Of a stretch of DNA of 30,938 bases, positions 17,701-25,911 are shown one piece after another. The notes under the pieces were generated by a model. The model saw nothing but the letters and a program-made list of their open reading frames with translations, made no database searches and was not told the origin of the DNA. Every line of letters starts with the position of its first letter. The first letter of the stretch is position 1. Location of the stretch: assembly GCA_041746415.1 (NCBI GenBank), contig JBGTHB010000062.1, forward strand, positions 1 to 30,938, in the 5' to 3' direction. Made by a program: the position numbers and the translations under genes. The DNA is from JBGTHB01 sp041746415. Lineage in GTDB: Bacteria; Pseudomonadota; Gammaproteobacteria; Coxiellales; Coxiellaceae.

Positions 17701-17945
17701 AAAGCGTAACGCTTTCCATGATAGATTTTAATCATAACCCCGATGAATTCCACAGCAGCGGTCCCTGGTCATTGTTTAAATTATTTGATCGAGGACAGTG
17801 GCAACCGGGCAACAACCCAAATAATTACAACTTAATACTTTATTTTAACCACCGTGTTGTAGAGCTAACCATCAACAGCACATTGCCTTTAGCTACATTG
17901 AAATTAACTGATCTCGAACATTTTAACTTGGTGAGTACTTTATGA
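14784..17945 (+). CDS. tssM: T6SS membrane-complex protein TssM (IcmF family), reduced N terminus
   Basis: At 1053 residues it is somewhat short for TssM, which spans the inner membrane and reaches TssJ through its periplasmic region. Typical TssM starts with two membrane helices. Here residues 1-54 are basic and polar with no such hairpin. The NTPase-like domain follows directly: WYFVLGESQSGRSQLI at 55-70 is the Walker A position, with Arg66 where Lys is expected. TKMD at 187-190 and FFHELSREELEQIWGLTFP match the family. One helix lies at about 370-388 (WLVIPLLLIYGIW). The periplasmic part ends with family motifs such as HWPLGILNQSV and SGPWSLFKLFDRG. It overlaps tssL and tssA by ATGA. Confidence 0.93.
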   Translation: MRRYWDIIKQFCTHVVSMIKQSTKKIWTISQRYYTKQKLFVSEKRQFTSLHKQPWYFVLGESQSGRSQLIAHSGFHSEANHLLSKACEFYKALFPRLSWDFNANTCFITNKDETFFEDEANIKPWLKTLARHRRQQPLNGVIMTIDINEWLYQDKSQQQRLIQRYAKLLIRLSQQLKEQIPVYLVWTKMDRLIGFNEFFHELSREELEQIWGLTFPITKITDLTLLRQFLHQEYPKLVQRLQERVIHLLDSEKSAAARELIYAFPQQIQLLAQPIADFIHQLISALPQFNLIHLRGFYFTSASQTGQQHNLLLHSIANEFSLVPIAPTVSTLNQECYFIRNLFEQLIYPESRIMGFSHQTRKRKQYTYQSAWLVIPLLLIYGIWQTAISYHYEIHYLTALKSKIAYYKHLRNNLDFHNPDITTTLPLLQQAHRILNPIHHYAHFGMNLLFNSHQLRTQANNLMQRTLASFFVPRIALTLENQLHHNKMNINFRYATLKGYLVFNPQNQAPTNNLIAPMKIYWAQHFKGKPNTLLALNYYLNQAVLFPQTALPIDHDLVSQNRDLLQQVIPSQRAYVLLQFESRASALNDINFAQLTGSAIDSVFVNSTTLPKIPAFYTLAGFQHIFSYQLNNIANEVANDNHEIGLSSVTYGSPSATDIKDQVKTQYSQDYLNQWDNALKALDVKSFDTYDNAEKILTLLGSNQSPLFHVLNIVKRNTTTIDDDSIQVKQHFYALNHFYDHSQAEKLSASFTAIKTYLQTIQNQNDPNKAAFDAAKQYFMGAKNPIYQLQQLAKDAPAPAKRWLETIADNTLALIFAHARDYINAQWQKDIILPYGNEVMGHYPINIHAVAQLDLNTFQTLFAPKGKLDQFFVQFIQPFVNSDGPNWQYYQRENGSIELSTATLVLFERAKRIQNDFFNNTSGTPSLELTIEPRLLDTNLMRFNLAIGNQNLAYAHGPRQSLALHWPLGILNQSVTLSMIDFNHNPDEFHSSGPWSLFKLFDRGQWQPGNNPNNYNLILYFNHRVVELTINSTLPLATLKLTDLEHFNLVSTL

Positions 17946-18928
17946 ATGCAAATGCCGACACATTAAAAACGGCCAATCAAGATATACGCCAATCCCCTAA
18001 TTTGGCCACACTTTATTTTGATACCAAGAGCCAGCGCAATGATGCTAAACGCATGGAGCGTGAAGCGGTGTTAAATGAAACATCACTGCAACTTGCTTTA
18101 CCACTTTGGCAGGCACTTGAATCTCAATGCGACACGATCTTAGCTGAACACAGCAAAGATATTGAAGTGTGCTGCTGGCTAATCGAAGCCCGTGTGCGTA
18201 CCGACGGTATAACTGGTCTTATTACCGCGTGGCAGTATACAACTGATTTACTGCGTACCGTTGGCTTAGCCTGTCAACCTAATAACCCACTGGACTATTT
18301 AGCCAAATTGCATGAAGGTGGCAACACCAATTCGTTAAGCGGTTATTTACGATTCCTACCCATCACCGACAATACTGCTATTAGCGCCAACTTTCAGGCT
18401 TGGCAATATGAGGCCAAGAACAATGATGCTCAGCTTGCCCATGCGCTTACTGCTGCTATCCAGTCTTCGCCTTTGTCGTTCTATCAACAACAGTTACAAT
18501 TTATCGCAACAGCAAAAACCACATTTACCACGTTGTGTGAAGTTGCCCACGCTCTGGATAACAAACAAGCGCCTAGTAAAACGCATTTTTTAGATGCCTT
18601 AAATCAACTTGAACTTATATTCAGCGATATCGTGCAACAGCATTTCCCGCAAACACGAGCTGAAATAAAAACACAAACAAGTCCCCGCCTTGCTTCAAGC
18701 ACAAATTCACCATCCACTACTAGCGCTTTAACACGTGAAACAGCACTGCAACAAATAGAAACGTTGTCGCATTTTTTTGAGCAAACTGAACCGCACTCAC
18801 CTTTAATTTTTTTGCTTAAGCGTTGCGTTGAATGGGGTAAGTTACCCTTACCTAAACTACTTGAACAAATGATTACGGACGACACCACACGTGACAAATT
18901 GTGTAATTTAATCGGCATAAAATTATAA
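17942..18928 (+). CDS. tssA: T6SS assembly protein TssA (ImpA family)
   Basis: A 328-residue protein with an N-terminal ImpA domain: SPNLATLYFDTKSQRNDAKR, then WLIEARVRTDGITGLITAWQ. TssA helps place the baseplate and caps the growing tail. The middle is a Ser/Thr-rich linker (about residues 235-255). The C terminus (FLLKRCVEWGKLPLPKLLEQMI) resembles short TssA proteins rather than those with long VasJ or Nt2-CTD extensions. The start codon overlaps the tssM stop. A 56-base gap follows before tssB. Confidence 0.88.
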   Translation: MNANADTLKTANQDIRQSPNLATLYFDTKSQRNDAKRMEREAVLNETSLQLALPLWQALESQCDTILAEHSKDIEVCCWLIEARVRTDGITGLITAWQYTTDLLRTVGLACQPNNPLDYLAKLHEGGNTNSLSGYLRFLPITDNTAISANFQAWQYEAKNNDAQLAHALTAAIQSSPLSFYQQQLQFIATAKTTFTTLCEVAHALDNKQAPSKTHFLDALNQLELIFSDIVQQHFPQTRAEIKTQTSPRLASSTNSPSTTSALTRETALQQIETLSHFFEQTEPHSPLIFLLKRCVEWGKLPLPKLLEQMITDDTTRDKLCNLIGIKL

Positions 18929-18984
18929 CTACTCAAAAAATAATGAACATAATCTACAAAACGACAATGAACTAGGAGGCCACT

Positions 18985-19506
18985 ATGATCGAAAGCATAC
19001 ATAATAAACTTGAACGCGTACGCAAACCCCGCGTCCACATTAAATATGAAGTGGAAACAAATGATGGGGTAGCGCAGCATGAACTGCCTTTTGTGGTCGG
19101 CGTTATGGGCGATTTCTCAATGGATAACACACAAAACCGTAAACCTTTGCGTGAACGTAAATTTATTGAAATTGATCGCGATAATTTTGATAACGTCATG
19201 CAACGCATGAACCCACAGCTGTCCATCCGCGTAAAAAATGTTTTCACCACAGCAGAACAAGAACTACCGGTAACCTTGTCGTTTGCCTCCCTTGATGATT
19301 TTTCGCCAGAAAACCTCACTGACGCCATACCAATGCTTAAAAAATTAAAAGCGCTGCGACATATGCTGCGTGATTTACTCAGCCAAAGCGATCGTTCACC
19401 ACAACTTGAAGCACTACTTGAACAAGCCCTAAAAGAACCTGAAGTGTTGGCAAAACTCAGTGCTGAACTCAGCAACCAACCTAATTACACTGCGGAGTCT
19501 GTATAA
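18985..19506 (+). CDS. tssB: T6SS contractile sheath small subunit TssB (VipA)
   Basis: A 173-residue cytoplasmic protein that interlocks with TssC to build the contractile sheath. The N terminus (HNKLERVRKPRVHIKYEVET, then LPFVVGVMGDFS) and the RKFIEIDRDNFDNVMQRM region are diagnostic. The ribosome site AGGAGG is the strongest in the window, fitting the high copy number needed for a sheath protein. Its stop overlaps the tssC start (TAATG). Confidence 0.97.
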   Translation: MIESIHNKLERVRKPRVHIKYEVETNDGVAQHELPFVVGVMGDFSMDNTQNRKPLRERKFIEIDRDNFDNVMQRMNPQLSIRVKNVFTTAEQELPVTLSFASLDDFSPENLTDAIPMLKKLKALRHMLRDLLSQSDRSPQLEALLEQALKEPEVLAKLSAELSNQPNYTAESV

Positions 19507-20963
19507 TGAGCACAGTTATTGATAAATCAACCTTATTAAAATCCGAAACAAATATTTTTAATTTAGCGTTACAAGCCAATGATCATAGAGACACCCACAA
19601 AACGACACAGCTTTTAACAGCGTTAGCAAAAAATATAACAGATGGTATGCTCAGTTGGGATAAAAGTGTGATTAATTCCATTAATCGCGCCATTGCGAAA
19701 TTAGATAATCTAATTTCGCAGCAGCTGGCTGAGGTTATGCACCATCCGCGTTTTAGTGCATTGGAAGGTTCATGGCGCGGCATGAATTATTTAGTTAATC
19801 ATTCTGAAACCTCGTCTTTACTTAAAATAAAACTCATGGATGTTAAAAAATCAGAACTACAATTGGATTTTGAACGTGCTTTAGAATTTGACCAAAGCAG
19901 CTTGTTTAAAAAAATATATGAGTCTGAGTTTGGTATGCCAGGCGGCGAACCTTATGGTGTTTTAATTGGTGATTATACTTTTACTCAACATCCACAAGAC
20001 ATTAACCTACTTCAAGGACTAGCCGGTGTTGCTGCCGCCAGTTTTTGTCCCTTCCTATCCAGTGCTGATGCGCAATTATTTGGTTTCAGTGACTGGAGCA
20101 AGTTATCCCAACCACGCGATTTAAAGAAAATTTTTGAAAGCACAGATTACATTAAATGGCGTCAATTTCGTGAAACTGAAGACTCTTGTTTTATTACCTT
20201 AACCCTGCCACGTGTGTTAGCACGTCTTCCTTATGGTGAAGCAACAAAACCAGTTGCTGAGTTTAATTATGAAGAACAACAGCCACATAGTCATGGTTAT
20301 TGTTGGATGAACGCCGCCTATCCGCTTGCTACTAAAATCACGGATGCTTTTGCTAAAACGGGTTGGACAACAGCCATTCGTGGTGCAGAAGGAGGAGGTA
20401 AAGTTGAAGATTTGCCATTGCATATTTTTACTAGCGACGATGGCGATTTAGACGCGCAATGCCCAACGGAAGTTGGCATTACCGATCGGCGCGAAGCCGA
20501 ACTTTCTCAACTGGGTTTTTTACCTTTGTGTCATTATAAAAACACAGACTACGCTGTCTATTTTGGTGCAGAAACGCTGCACAAAGCAAAACAGTATGAT
20601 CGTGTGGATGCTACCGAAAACGCACGTATCGCAGCTCGCCTACCTTATGTATTAGCTACCTCTCGATTTGCACATTATTTAAAAATTATGGCGCGGGATA
20701 AAATCGGTTCATATCAAGAAGCCAGTGACTGTGAAATTTGGCTAAACCATTGGATTTTAAATTTTGTAAACAATAACGCTTCGACTAAGCAAGATTTAAA
20801 AGCGAAGTACCCATTGGCAGATGCCAAAATTGAAGTGAAACCTATTCCAGGAAAGTCCGGGGCATATCACGCTATTGCCTGGCTGCGCCCATGGCTACAA
20901 ATGGAAGAGCTAACGGCTTCATTACGCCTGGTAACAAGCATTCCCAAACGAGGTGGTCAATAG
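19506..20963 (+). CDS. tssC: T6SS contractile sheath large subunit TssC (VipB)
   Basis: A 485-residue protein, near the usual length, forming the sheath with TssB. Conserved segments appear in order: FSALEGSWRGMNYLV, FGMPGGEPYGVLIGDY, FITLTLPRVLARLPYG, WMNAAYPLATKITDAF, PLCHYKNTDYAVYFGAET, SRFAHYLKIMARDKIGSY and WLRPWLQMEEL. Coupled to tssB by a one-base overlap. It appears complete and well conserved, in contrast to the TssC-like protein that follows. Confidence 0.97.
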   Translation: MSTVIDKSTLLKSETNIFNLALQANDHRDTHKTTQLLTALAKNITDGMLSWDKSVINSINRAIAKLDNLISQQLAEVMHHPRFSALEGSWRGMNYLVNHSETSSLLKIKLMDVKKSELQLDFERALEFDQSSLFKKIYESEFGMPGGEPYGVLIGDYTFTQHPQDINLLQGLAGVAAASFCPFLSSADAQLFGFSDWSKLSQPRDLKKIFESTDYIKWRQFRETEDSCFITLTLPRVLARLPYGEATKPVAEFNYEEQQPHSHGYCWMNAAYPLATKITDAFAKTGWTTAIRGAEGGGKVEDLPLHIFTSDDGDLDAQCPTEVGITDRREAELSQLGFLPLCHYKNTDYAVYFGAETLHKAKQYDRVDATENARIAARLPYVLATSRFAHYLKIMARDKIGSYQEASDCEIWLNHWILNFVNNNASTKQDLKAKYPLADAKIEVKPIPGKSGAYHAIAWLRPWLQMEELTASLRLVTSIPKRGGQ

Positions 20964-20968
20964 TCATC

Positions 20969-22054
20969 ATGCCAAGCAGCCATGCGGTCCAAAACCATAA
21001 GCAACGCTGGATTATACTAAAGCTTATTAACCTATGTGATGAAAAAATTCATCAAACGCTTGCGGATATTGAAAATAATGCCAACTGGCAGCAGCTTGCT
21101 GCCAGTTGGCAAGGTTTGCAATGGCTGGTTGACACAACGCAACTGTCTACCAAACAAACCAAAATTAAATTACTCAATATCAAACCCCATGAAGCACTGA
21201 CTGATTTAGCGCTGAGCGATGATTTGACTAACAGTCATTTATACGAATTAATTTATCATCGCGAATTGGATTTTCCAGGTGGCGAACCCTTTGGGATTAT
21301 CATAGCGGATTTTTACAATGAAATTCGCTTGCTGCAATTGCTTGCTTATTTGGCGCAAGAAGCATTAACCATATTGTTAACTTCAACAACCCATCCCGAT
21401 AGCAATGATCATCTCACTTGGTCAGCGTTTGTCTGCGTGAGCTACCCTGCTGTGCGCATCAACACCCAGCTTTTTGTTAGCAGCAGTTATGCAGTCGCTA
21501 TTATTATTGCTTTAACTTTCCAACAAACAGGCTGGTTTTCACAAATCACCGATCATGCAATTAAAGCGCCTTTTATTGAGCCTGCGCATTATGAATTTAT
21601 TGATTCATTTACACCTGATACGAAGGTGTATTTGAGTGACAAACAAACTGATCAGCTAGCAACAAAAGGAGTGATTGGCATCAAATCATTGCATCTCAGT
21701 CATCAATTGGCTTTTTTCCATGCTGTTAGCGCAACACAGCAACAACCGTTAACACATCTTTTATGCGGCTGTCGTTTTGCACATTACTTAAAAGCGATTT
21801 TGCGCAACAAAACCGGTAATTTCACCACCACCGACCAATGCCAGCAATTATTACAAAAATGGTTATTAGGTTATTGCGCACAAAGTTCAGATTTGTCATC
21901 CGATTTAGCAGCACGCTACCCTTTAAAATCCGCTCATGTCACAGTAAAAGCGAACCAAACCAATCGCAGCGAATTTATTTGCCAGTTGTCATTAGTGCCT
22001 CATTGGCAACTTAACCAATTGGAAACCAAACTGCGTATTTTAATTAAGGTATAA
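20969..22054 (+). CDS. Second, shortened TssC-like protein (EvpB/ImpC family paralogue)
   Basis: A 361-residue paralogue of the preceding TssC, more than 100 residues shorter. Shared landmarks are LAASWQGLQWLVDTTQL (versus LEGSWRGMNYLV), LDFPGGEPFGIIIADF (versus GMPGGEPYGVLIGDY) and CRFAHYLKAILRNKTG (versus SRFAHYLKIMARDKIG). Missing are the N-terminal stretch of about 50 residues, which in TssC helps mesh with TssB, and the block equivalent to WRQFRETEDSCFITLTLPRVLARLPYG. Tandem TssC-family genes are known (ImpC/ImpD in Rhizobium, TssC41/TssC40 in Agrobacterium). The start at 20969 follows tssC by five bases; the upstream in-frame extension overlaps tssC and is not used. It may be a modified sheath or baseplate-end subunit. 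Confidence 0.85.
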   Translation: MPSSHAVQNHKQRWIILKLINLCDEKIHQTLADIENNANWQQLAASWQGLQWLVDTTQLSTKQTKIKLLNIKPHEALTDLALSDDLTNSHLYELIYHRELDFPGGEPFGIIIADFYNEIRLLQLLAYLAQEALTILLTSTTHPDSNDHLTWSAFVCVSYPAVRINTQLFVSSSYAVAIIIALTFQQTGWFSQITDHAIKAPFIEPAHYEFIDSFTPDTKVYLSDKQTDQLATKGVIGIKSLHLSHQLAFFHAVSATQQQPLTHLLCGCRFAHYLKAILRNKTGNFTTTDQCQQLLQKWLLGYCAQSSDLSSDLAARYPLKSAHVTVKANQTNRSEFICQLSLVPHWQLNQLETKLRILIKV

Positions 22055-22055
22055 T

Positions 22056-22481
22056 ATGACTAATTCAACGCATCAACAATTAATTAACGACATTAAAATA
22101 GCACTTGAAGAGTTACTCAACACACGCAAACACTATTATTTTAATATTAAACGCTGGCCGCTTGTGACCAAATCCATTTTAGGCTATGGCTGTTGTGACT
22201 TTTCTAAAATGATCAATGGTTCGCAACTTACTTTTGCCACTGTGGAATTTGAAATAAAACAAGCAATCGAGCAGTTTGAGCCACGGGTTCAACACGTGTC
22301 GGTGCATATTGAATACAGCGAGCAACAACAGCTTTTCCTTACTATCACGGTTGAATTAAAAAACACGCAAAACATAGCGCTTTATTTACAATCCAATGCT
22401 CTTAACACCGCGCACTCAATAAAATTAAAAGGTCAGGAAAATGCTGCAAACGATTTTGGACTATTATCAAACCGAGCTTGA
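22056..22481 (+). CDS. tssE: T6SS baseplate subunit TssE (gp25-like)
   Basis: A 141-residue baseplate wedge protein of the phage T4 gp25 lysozyme-like fold, which nucleates sheath assembly. Visible are the family segment KSILGYGCCDFSKM near the N-terminal third and the strand pattern FEIKQAIEQFEPRVQHVSVHIEY. The similarity is moderate and the gene is recognised partly by position between tssC and tssF. It starts one base after the preceding stop, and its last 41 bases overlap the tssF start. Confidence 0.85.
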   Translation: MTNSTHQQLINDIKIALEELLNTRKHYYFNIKRWPLVTKSILGYGCCDFSKMINGSQLTFATVEFEIKQAIEQFEPRVQHVSVHIEYSEQQQLFLTITVELKNTQNIALYLQSNALNTAHSIKLKGQENAANDFGLLSNRA

Positions 22482-24069
22482 AGCATTGTATGAACAAGCA
22501 CTTTATTTTGCTAAAGCGCATCCACAATACGCCAGCCAACTTGGTATATTGCCTTTTGCCATAAAAAACCCTGAGTTGGAACGCTTATTACAAGGAACCG
22601 CTTTTTTAACAGCGCGCATACAAAAAAAAATAGATGGCGATTTTAAACAAATAAGTCATGTCTTGTTGACAGCAATAATGCCAGCATTGTTACAGCACTC
22701 ACCAGCAGCGGGTATTGCGTGCTATCAACCTAATAGTGACCCCAGCGACAACTTCATCCTAGAGAAATCAACACCTTTTCATGCCACCACTACCACCGGT
22801 GACACAGTAATTTTCACAAACCCACAGCCAGTTCATATCAGCAAAGCTAAAATAAAAAGCACCCTCTATAAAAGAACCACCCACGGGGCGGAGCTGGTTA
22901 TTAAGCTCAGCTGTGTAGATAACAACACTCTGAATTTTTACCTTAATACCAACAATCAATCTGCTCACGCTGTCATAACCGCACTTTTGCAAAGTCGCAT
23001 TAGCACTACTCATCAGCCTCAGGAGCCGCACTTACAGCTTTATGCGTTAGCAGCACAAAATTGCTGGCTTGCTCAACCCGCTAATCTTTTATTTATTTAC
23101 CAAATTATACGTGAATTTTTTCACTACCCTCTTAAAAGACAATTCTTCAGCTTAACTAATCTTTGCGTATACAATGAAGCGGTAGACATTACGTTTTATT
23201 TTAAAAAATTTGATACGCAGTTTGAACGCCTAATCCATACCAATTTATTGCAACTCAATTGCTTCCCGCTTATCAACCAATATTCAACTACATGCGAACC
23301 GATTAAGCTCAATCATGACGTAGCGCAACAAACTATTCAACTTGACAATATCATTGCGATTGAAAATGTGACTGCCTATAAAAATGATGGTGAAATGATT
23401 AATGTTGCGCCGTTGTTGGAAAATCCTTCAAGTGCAACTGAGTTGTGCTATTACGCGCACTACAACACCGAGCTAAATAAAACTCAGCTAAGTTTTAACT
23501 CTAGCCAAGACTATGCGCAAATTGATTTACTGGAAGTGCAAGCCTTAAAAAGCAATCAAGAAGCGATTGAAACCATTTTAAATGATTCAGCAAATCTTGC
23601 TGCTCATGATGAAACTCAACTCGATAGCGCCGTCTTGTGTTGGCAAAGCCAACTCTACCCCGGTAGTTTCAACCAAATTAACCAGCAACATTATTGGCAA
23701 TTAATCGCGTTGTTAAATCAACCACTACAATACGCACCAGCCCATGCGGATGCTGTTTTAAGTCAACTAAAATTATTATTACGCGCACTGCATCCAGCCT
23801 CAGCATCAAAATTCTCCGGCTTAATTGATGACTTATCTCAACTGAGCATTAAATTGATTACGGGTCGATCACGTACAGCTGGCTTTTCGGCCGTGACTTA
23901 CGGTTACGAATTTAATTTACTAGTGGACACTGACGACGGCAATAAGTCGGAATTATCCTTGTTAGGCTTATTACTCTTTCATTATTTACAAGCCACTGTT
24001 GAAATGAACCGCTTTGTTATTTTAATTTTGCGCAACAAACAACATCAGGTATTGCACCAATGGCAATAG
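22441..24069 (+). CDS. tssF: T6SS baseplate subunit TssF
   Basis: A 542-residue protein, somewhat below the 580-620 usual for TssF, forming the baseplate wedge with TssG, TssE and TssK. The start ILDYYQTELEALYEQALYFAKAHPQYASQLGI is the standard TssF opening. Later segments include RLLQGTAFLTARIQKKIDGDF, YQPNSDPSDNFILEKSTPF and CFPLINQYSTTCEPIKL. An AGGA site lies just before the ATG. The overlap with tssE (41 bases) and tssG (10 bases) points to translational coupling. Confidence 0.92.
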   Translation: MLQTILDYYQTELEALYEQALYFAKAHPQYASQLGILPFAIKNPELERLLQGTAFLTARIQKKIDGDFKQISHVLLTAIMPALLQHSPAAGIACYQPNSDPSDNFILEKSTPFHATTTTGDTVIFTNPQPVHISKAKIKSTLYKRTTHGAELVIKLSCVDNNTLNFYLNTNNQSAHAVITALLQSRISTTHQPQEPHLQLYALAAQNCWLAQPANLLFIYQIIREFFHYPLKRQFFSLTNLCVYNEAVDITFYFKKFDTQFERLIHTNLLQLNCFPLINQYSTTCEPIKLNHDVAQQTIQLDNIIAIENVTAYKNDGEMINVAPLLENPSSATELCYYAHYNTELNKTQLSFNSSQDYAQIDLLEVQALKSNQEAIETILNDSANLAAHDETQLDSAVLCWQSQLYPGSFNQINQQHYWQLIALLNQPLQYAPAHADAVLSQLKLLLRALHPASASKFSGLIDDLSQLSIKLITGRSRTAGFSAVTYGYEFNLLVDTDDGNKSELSLLGLLLFHYLQATVEMNRFVILILRNKQHQVLHQWQ

Positions 24070-24869
24070 CGGATTTTTTTCATATAGTACATTCCTTGCA
24101 GCTAACCGCCACTAAACCGTTGCAGTTTGCTGCAGCACACTCAACTACCGTGAATTTAAATGACATTGATAAAATCACGGCCACTGCGGACGCGGTGTGC
24201 ATCCACATTAACTTTATGCAACTCTATGGTGTCTCTGGCATCATGCCTAATAACGACTTTGAAAAATTTCATGAATCAGCTCAGCAACGTGCGCCCGCCT
24301 TTGCTCAATTTACTCAACTGTTTCAGAATCACTTAACGCATTTACTCGTTAACGCTTGGCAATGCAATCAACCCACGCTGCAAATTAATCGTCTTAAGCG
24401 CACTCTAACTGAATGTTTTGATCTCAAAGATAACAACCTGGTGCCATACGTAAATTATATTCTGCGGCGACCGATTAGTACGTCCGCACTGCAACAATTG
24501 CTTAGCTCTCATTTAAGTTTGCCAGTGCGCATTAGTGAAAATAGTGGTAAATGGCTTGAAATAAATCAGGCAGAATACACACTGCTTGGTAAATCTTTTA
24601 ATAAGCTCGGTGCCACCAGTATGCTGGGAAAACGATTCTTTTCTCCCAGTGCCGCCGTGGGTATCGCTATTGGCCCATTAGATTACGCTAATTACTGTCA
24701 GCTCATTAAAGGCAAACAGCAACGTGCAGCTATTGAAAAAATGCTAGCGGCAGTGATGGATGCATGCGTTACAGCTCAGATAGCATTGCAATTACCTACA
24801 GCAGCACGTCCACCCTTACTATTAAGCAAAAACAGCCAGTTACAGCTTGGTTTTCATCTGTGGTTTTGA
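24060..24869 (+). CDS. tssG: T6SS baseplate subunit TssG
   Basis: A 269-residue protein, shorter than the 300-350 usual for TssG. The family landmark is visible as INFMQLYGVSGIMPNNDFEKF followed by FAQFTQLFQNHLTHLLVNAW, corresponding to the GL.G..GpLP...t and dFL.lFnhR blocks. The C terminus (GKRFFSPSAAVGIAIGPLDYANYCQLI and a final LQLGFHLWF) also fits. It overlaps tssF by ten bases and its last 16 bases overlap the convergent gene on the other strand. It closes the T6SS operon. Confidence 0.88.
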   Translation: MAIADFFHIVHSLQLTATKPLQFAAAHSTTVNLNDIDKITATADAVCIHINFMQLYGVSGIMPNNDFEKFHESAQQRAPAFAQFTQLFQNHLTHLLVNAWQCNQPTLQINRLKRTLTECFDLKDNNLVPYVNYILRRPISTSALQQLLSSHLSLPVRISENSGKWLEINQAEYTLLGKSFNKLGATSMLGKRFFSPSAAVGIAIGPLDYANYCQLIKGKQQRAAIEKMLAAVMDACVTAQIALQLPTAARPPLLLSKNSQLQLGFHLWF

Positions 24870-25810
24870 ACACTAGCAGCTTCAGCGTTAACTTCATCAA
24901 ATTGTTTGCAACTCAAATTAGCTACAAACACGCTCAAAAGTGTGCTCAATAAAATATTCTTATTTTGTAAAATTACTGTCGCCAAAATTAAATTGACTAT
25001 TATGCGTATCGTAAACTGTACTGAATAACGCATTAAACGAGTTTGACCTAATAAAAAACTATCCAATTTTTTAGCTGGCAATAAATATTGTACTGCAAAA
25101 CTAATAGCAGCAAAAAATAGCAGAGTACCTTTAAACTGTTCTAGAAGTGCAAATAGATCTGTTTCCCAGTTTTCACCGCTAAACAGACATGACTCGGGGA
25201 ATGATTGGCAGTGATTAAAACTATTTGCAGCCTGTTCCAACTGGCTGTTGTTATAATCACGTTCTCGCAAATGACAAAGCAGATTGGGCAGGGTTACCTT
25301 ATTTATAAGATAATGGCTGTGGTTATAAACAGCCTTGCCATTATGTAATACAGGATATTTAGGGAAAGCTCCCATATTAGACGAATGAATCATATCGTGC
25401 ACAAACGAAAAATTGCTGTTGCACCAATTAATAATTTCTTCTTGGCTCTTGCCTAAAAAGGCATAATCAGTCTCATGATCTCTTTTAAGTTTAATAAATT
25501 GATCGCATACATCCTTAACCATATTTCTTCTAAAAAATAGTGAAAACCTCTCCTGGCTAAGCTTACCTTTAACACAGGATTGCAAATAGGGAGCGCCAAA
25601 ACCATGTAAGCTCAATATGGCATTTTTAAATTTCGCATCAACGAAAATATGTGCACCAGGTAAAAGATCGAACATAAAACAATTTCTATTTATCTCACAT
25701 TCAGCAAGACGACGCATACCGACAATAAAAGGCTTTAGTACACGCCTTAAATAAGCTCCGTCGGTCCAACTACCGAGGATAGCTTGTATTTCTTCTGACG
25801 ACATTCGCAT
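24854..25810 (-). CDS. Unknown protein with three C-terminal membrane segments, convergent with tssG
   Basis: A 318-residue protein that I do not recognise. Residues 1-225 are soluble and Cys-rich for this window, with His-containing segments such as SFVHDMIHSS and NHSHYLINK. Hydrophobic stretches follow at about 228-245, 265-281 and 286-300. There is no N-terminal signal. The start at 25810 has GGAG eight bases before it and a TATAAT -10 box upstream (25845-25850). It ends inside tssG. The layout, a soluble domain with C-terminal membrane helices next to a secretion locus, would suit an effector, an immunity protein or an unrelated accessory gene; nothing in the sequence decides between them. 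Confidence 0.7.
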   Translation of the reverse strand: MRMSSEEIQAILGSWTDGAYLRRVLKPFIVGMRRLAECEINRNCFMFDLLPGAHIFVDAKFKNAILSLHGFGAPYLQSCVKGKLSQERFSLFFRRNMVKDVCDQFIKLKRDHETDYAFLGKSQEEIINWCNSNFSFVHDMIHSSNMGAFPKYPVLHNGKAVYNHSHYLINKVTLPNLLCHLRERDYNNSQLEQAANSFNHCQSFPESCLFSGENWETDLFALLEQFKGTLLFFAAISFAVQYLLPAKKLDSFLLGQTRLMRYSVQFTIRIIVNLILATVILQNKNILLSTLLSVFVANLSCKQFDEVNAEAASVQNHR

Positions 25811-25831
25811 TTATCTATCTCCACCGGCGGT

Positions 25832-25846
25832 ATATTGGACCAATAT
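25832..25846 (-). promoter_or_regulatory. Perfect dyad over the likely start site of the unknown gene
   Basis: ATATTGG-A-CCAATAT is a perfect 7+1+7 inverted repeat. It lies between a consensus TATAAT box (minus strand, 25850-25845, overlapping by two bases) and the ribosome site of the gene starting at 25810. A repressor bound here would cover the transcription start. The -35 region is weak. The regulator is unknown. Confidence 0.45.
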
Positions 25847-25911
25847 TATATGGATATAGGTTAATAAATTACCATTAACTGAATATTAATAGATGAGATA
25901 TAAATCGAGTT

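Noticed and set aside
20891..20968. 26-codon N-terminal extension of the second TssC-like protein
   Set aside because: It overlaps the conserved C terminus of tssC in another frame and matches nothing in the family.
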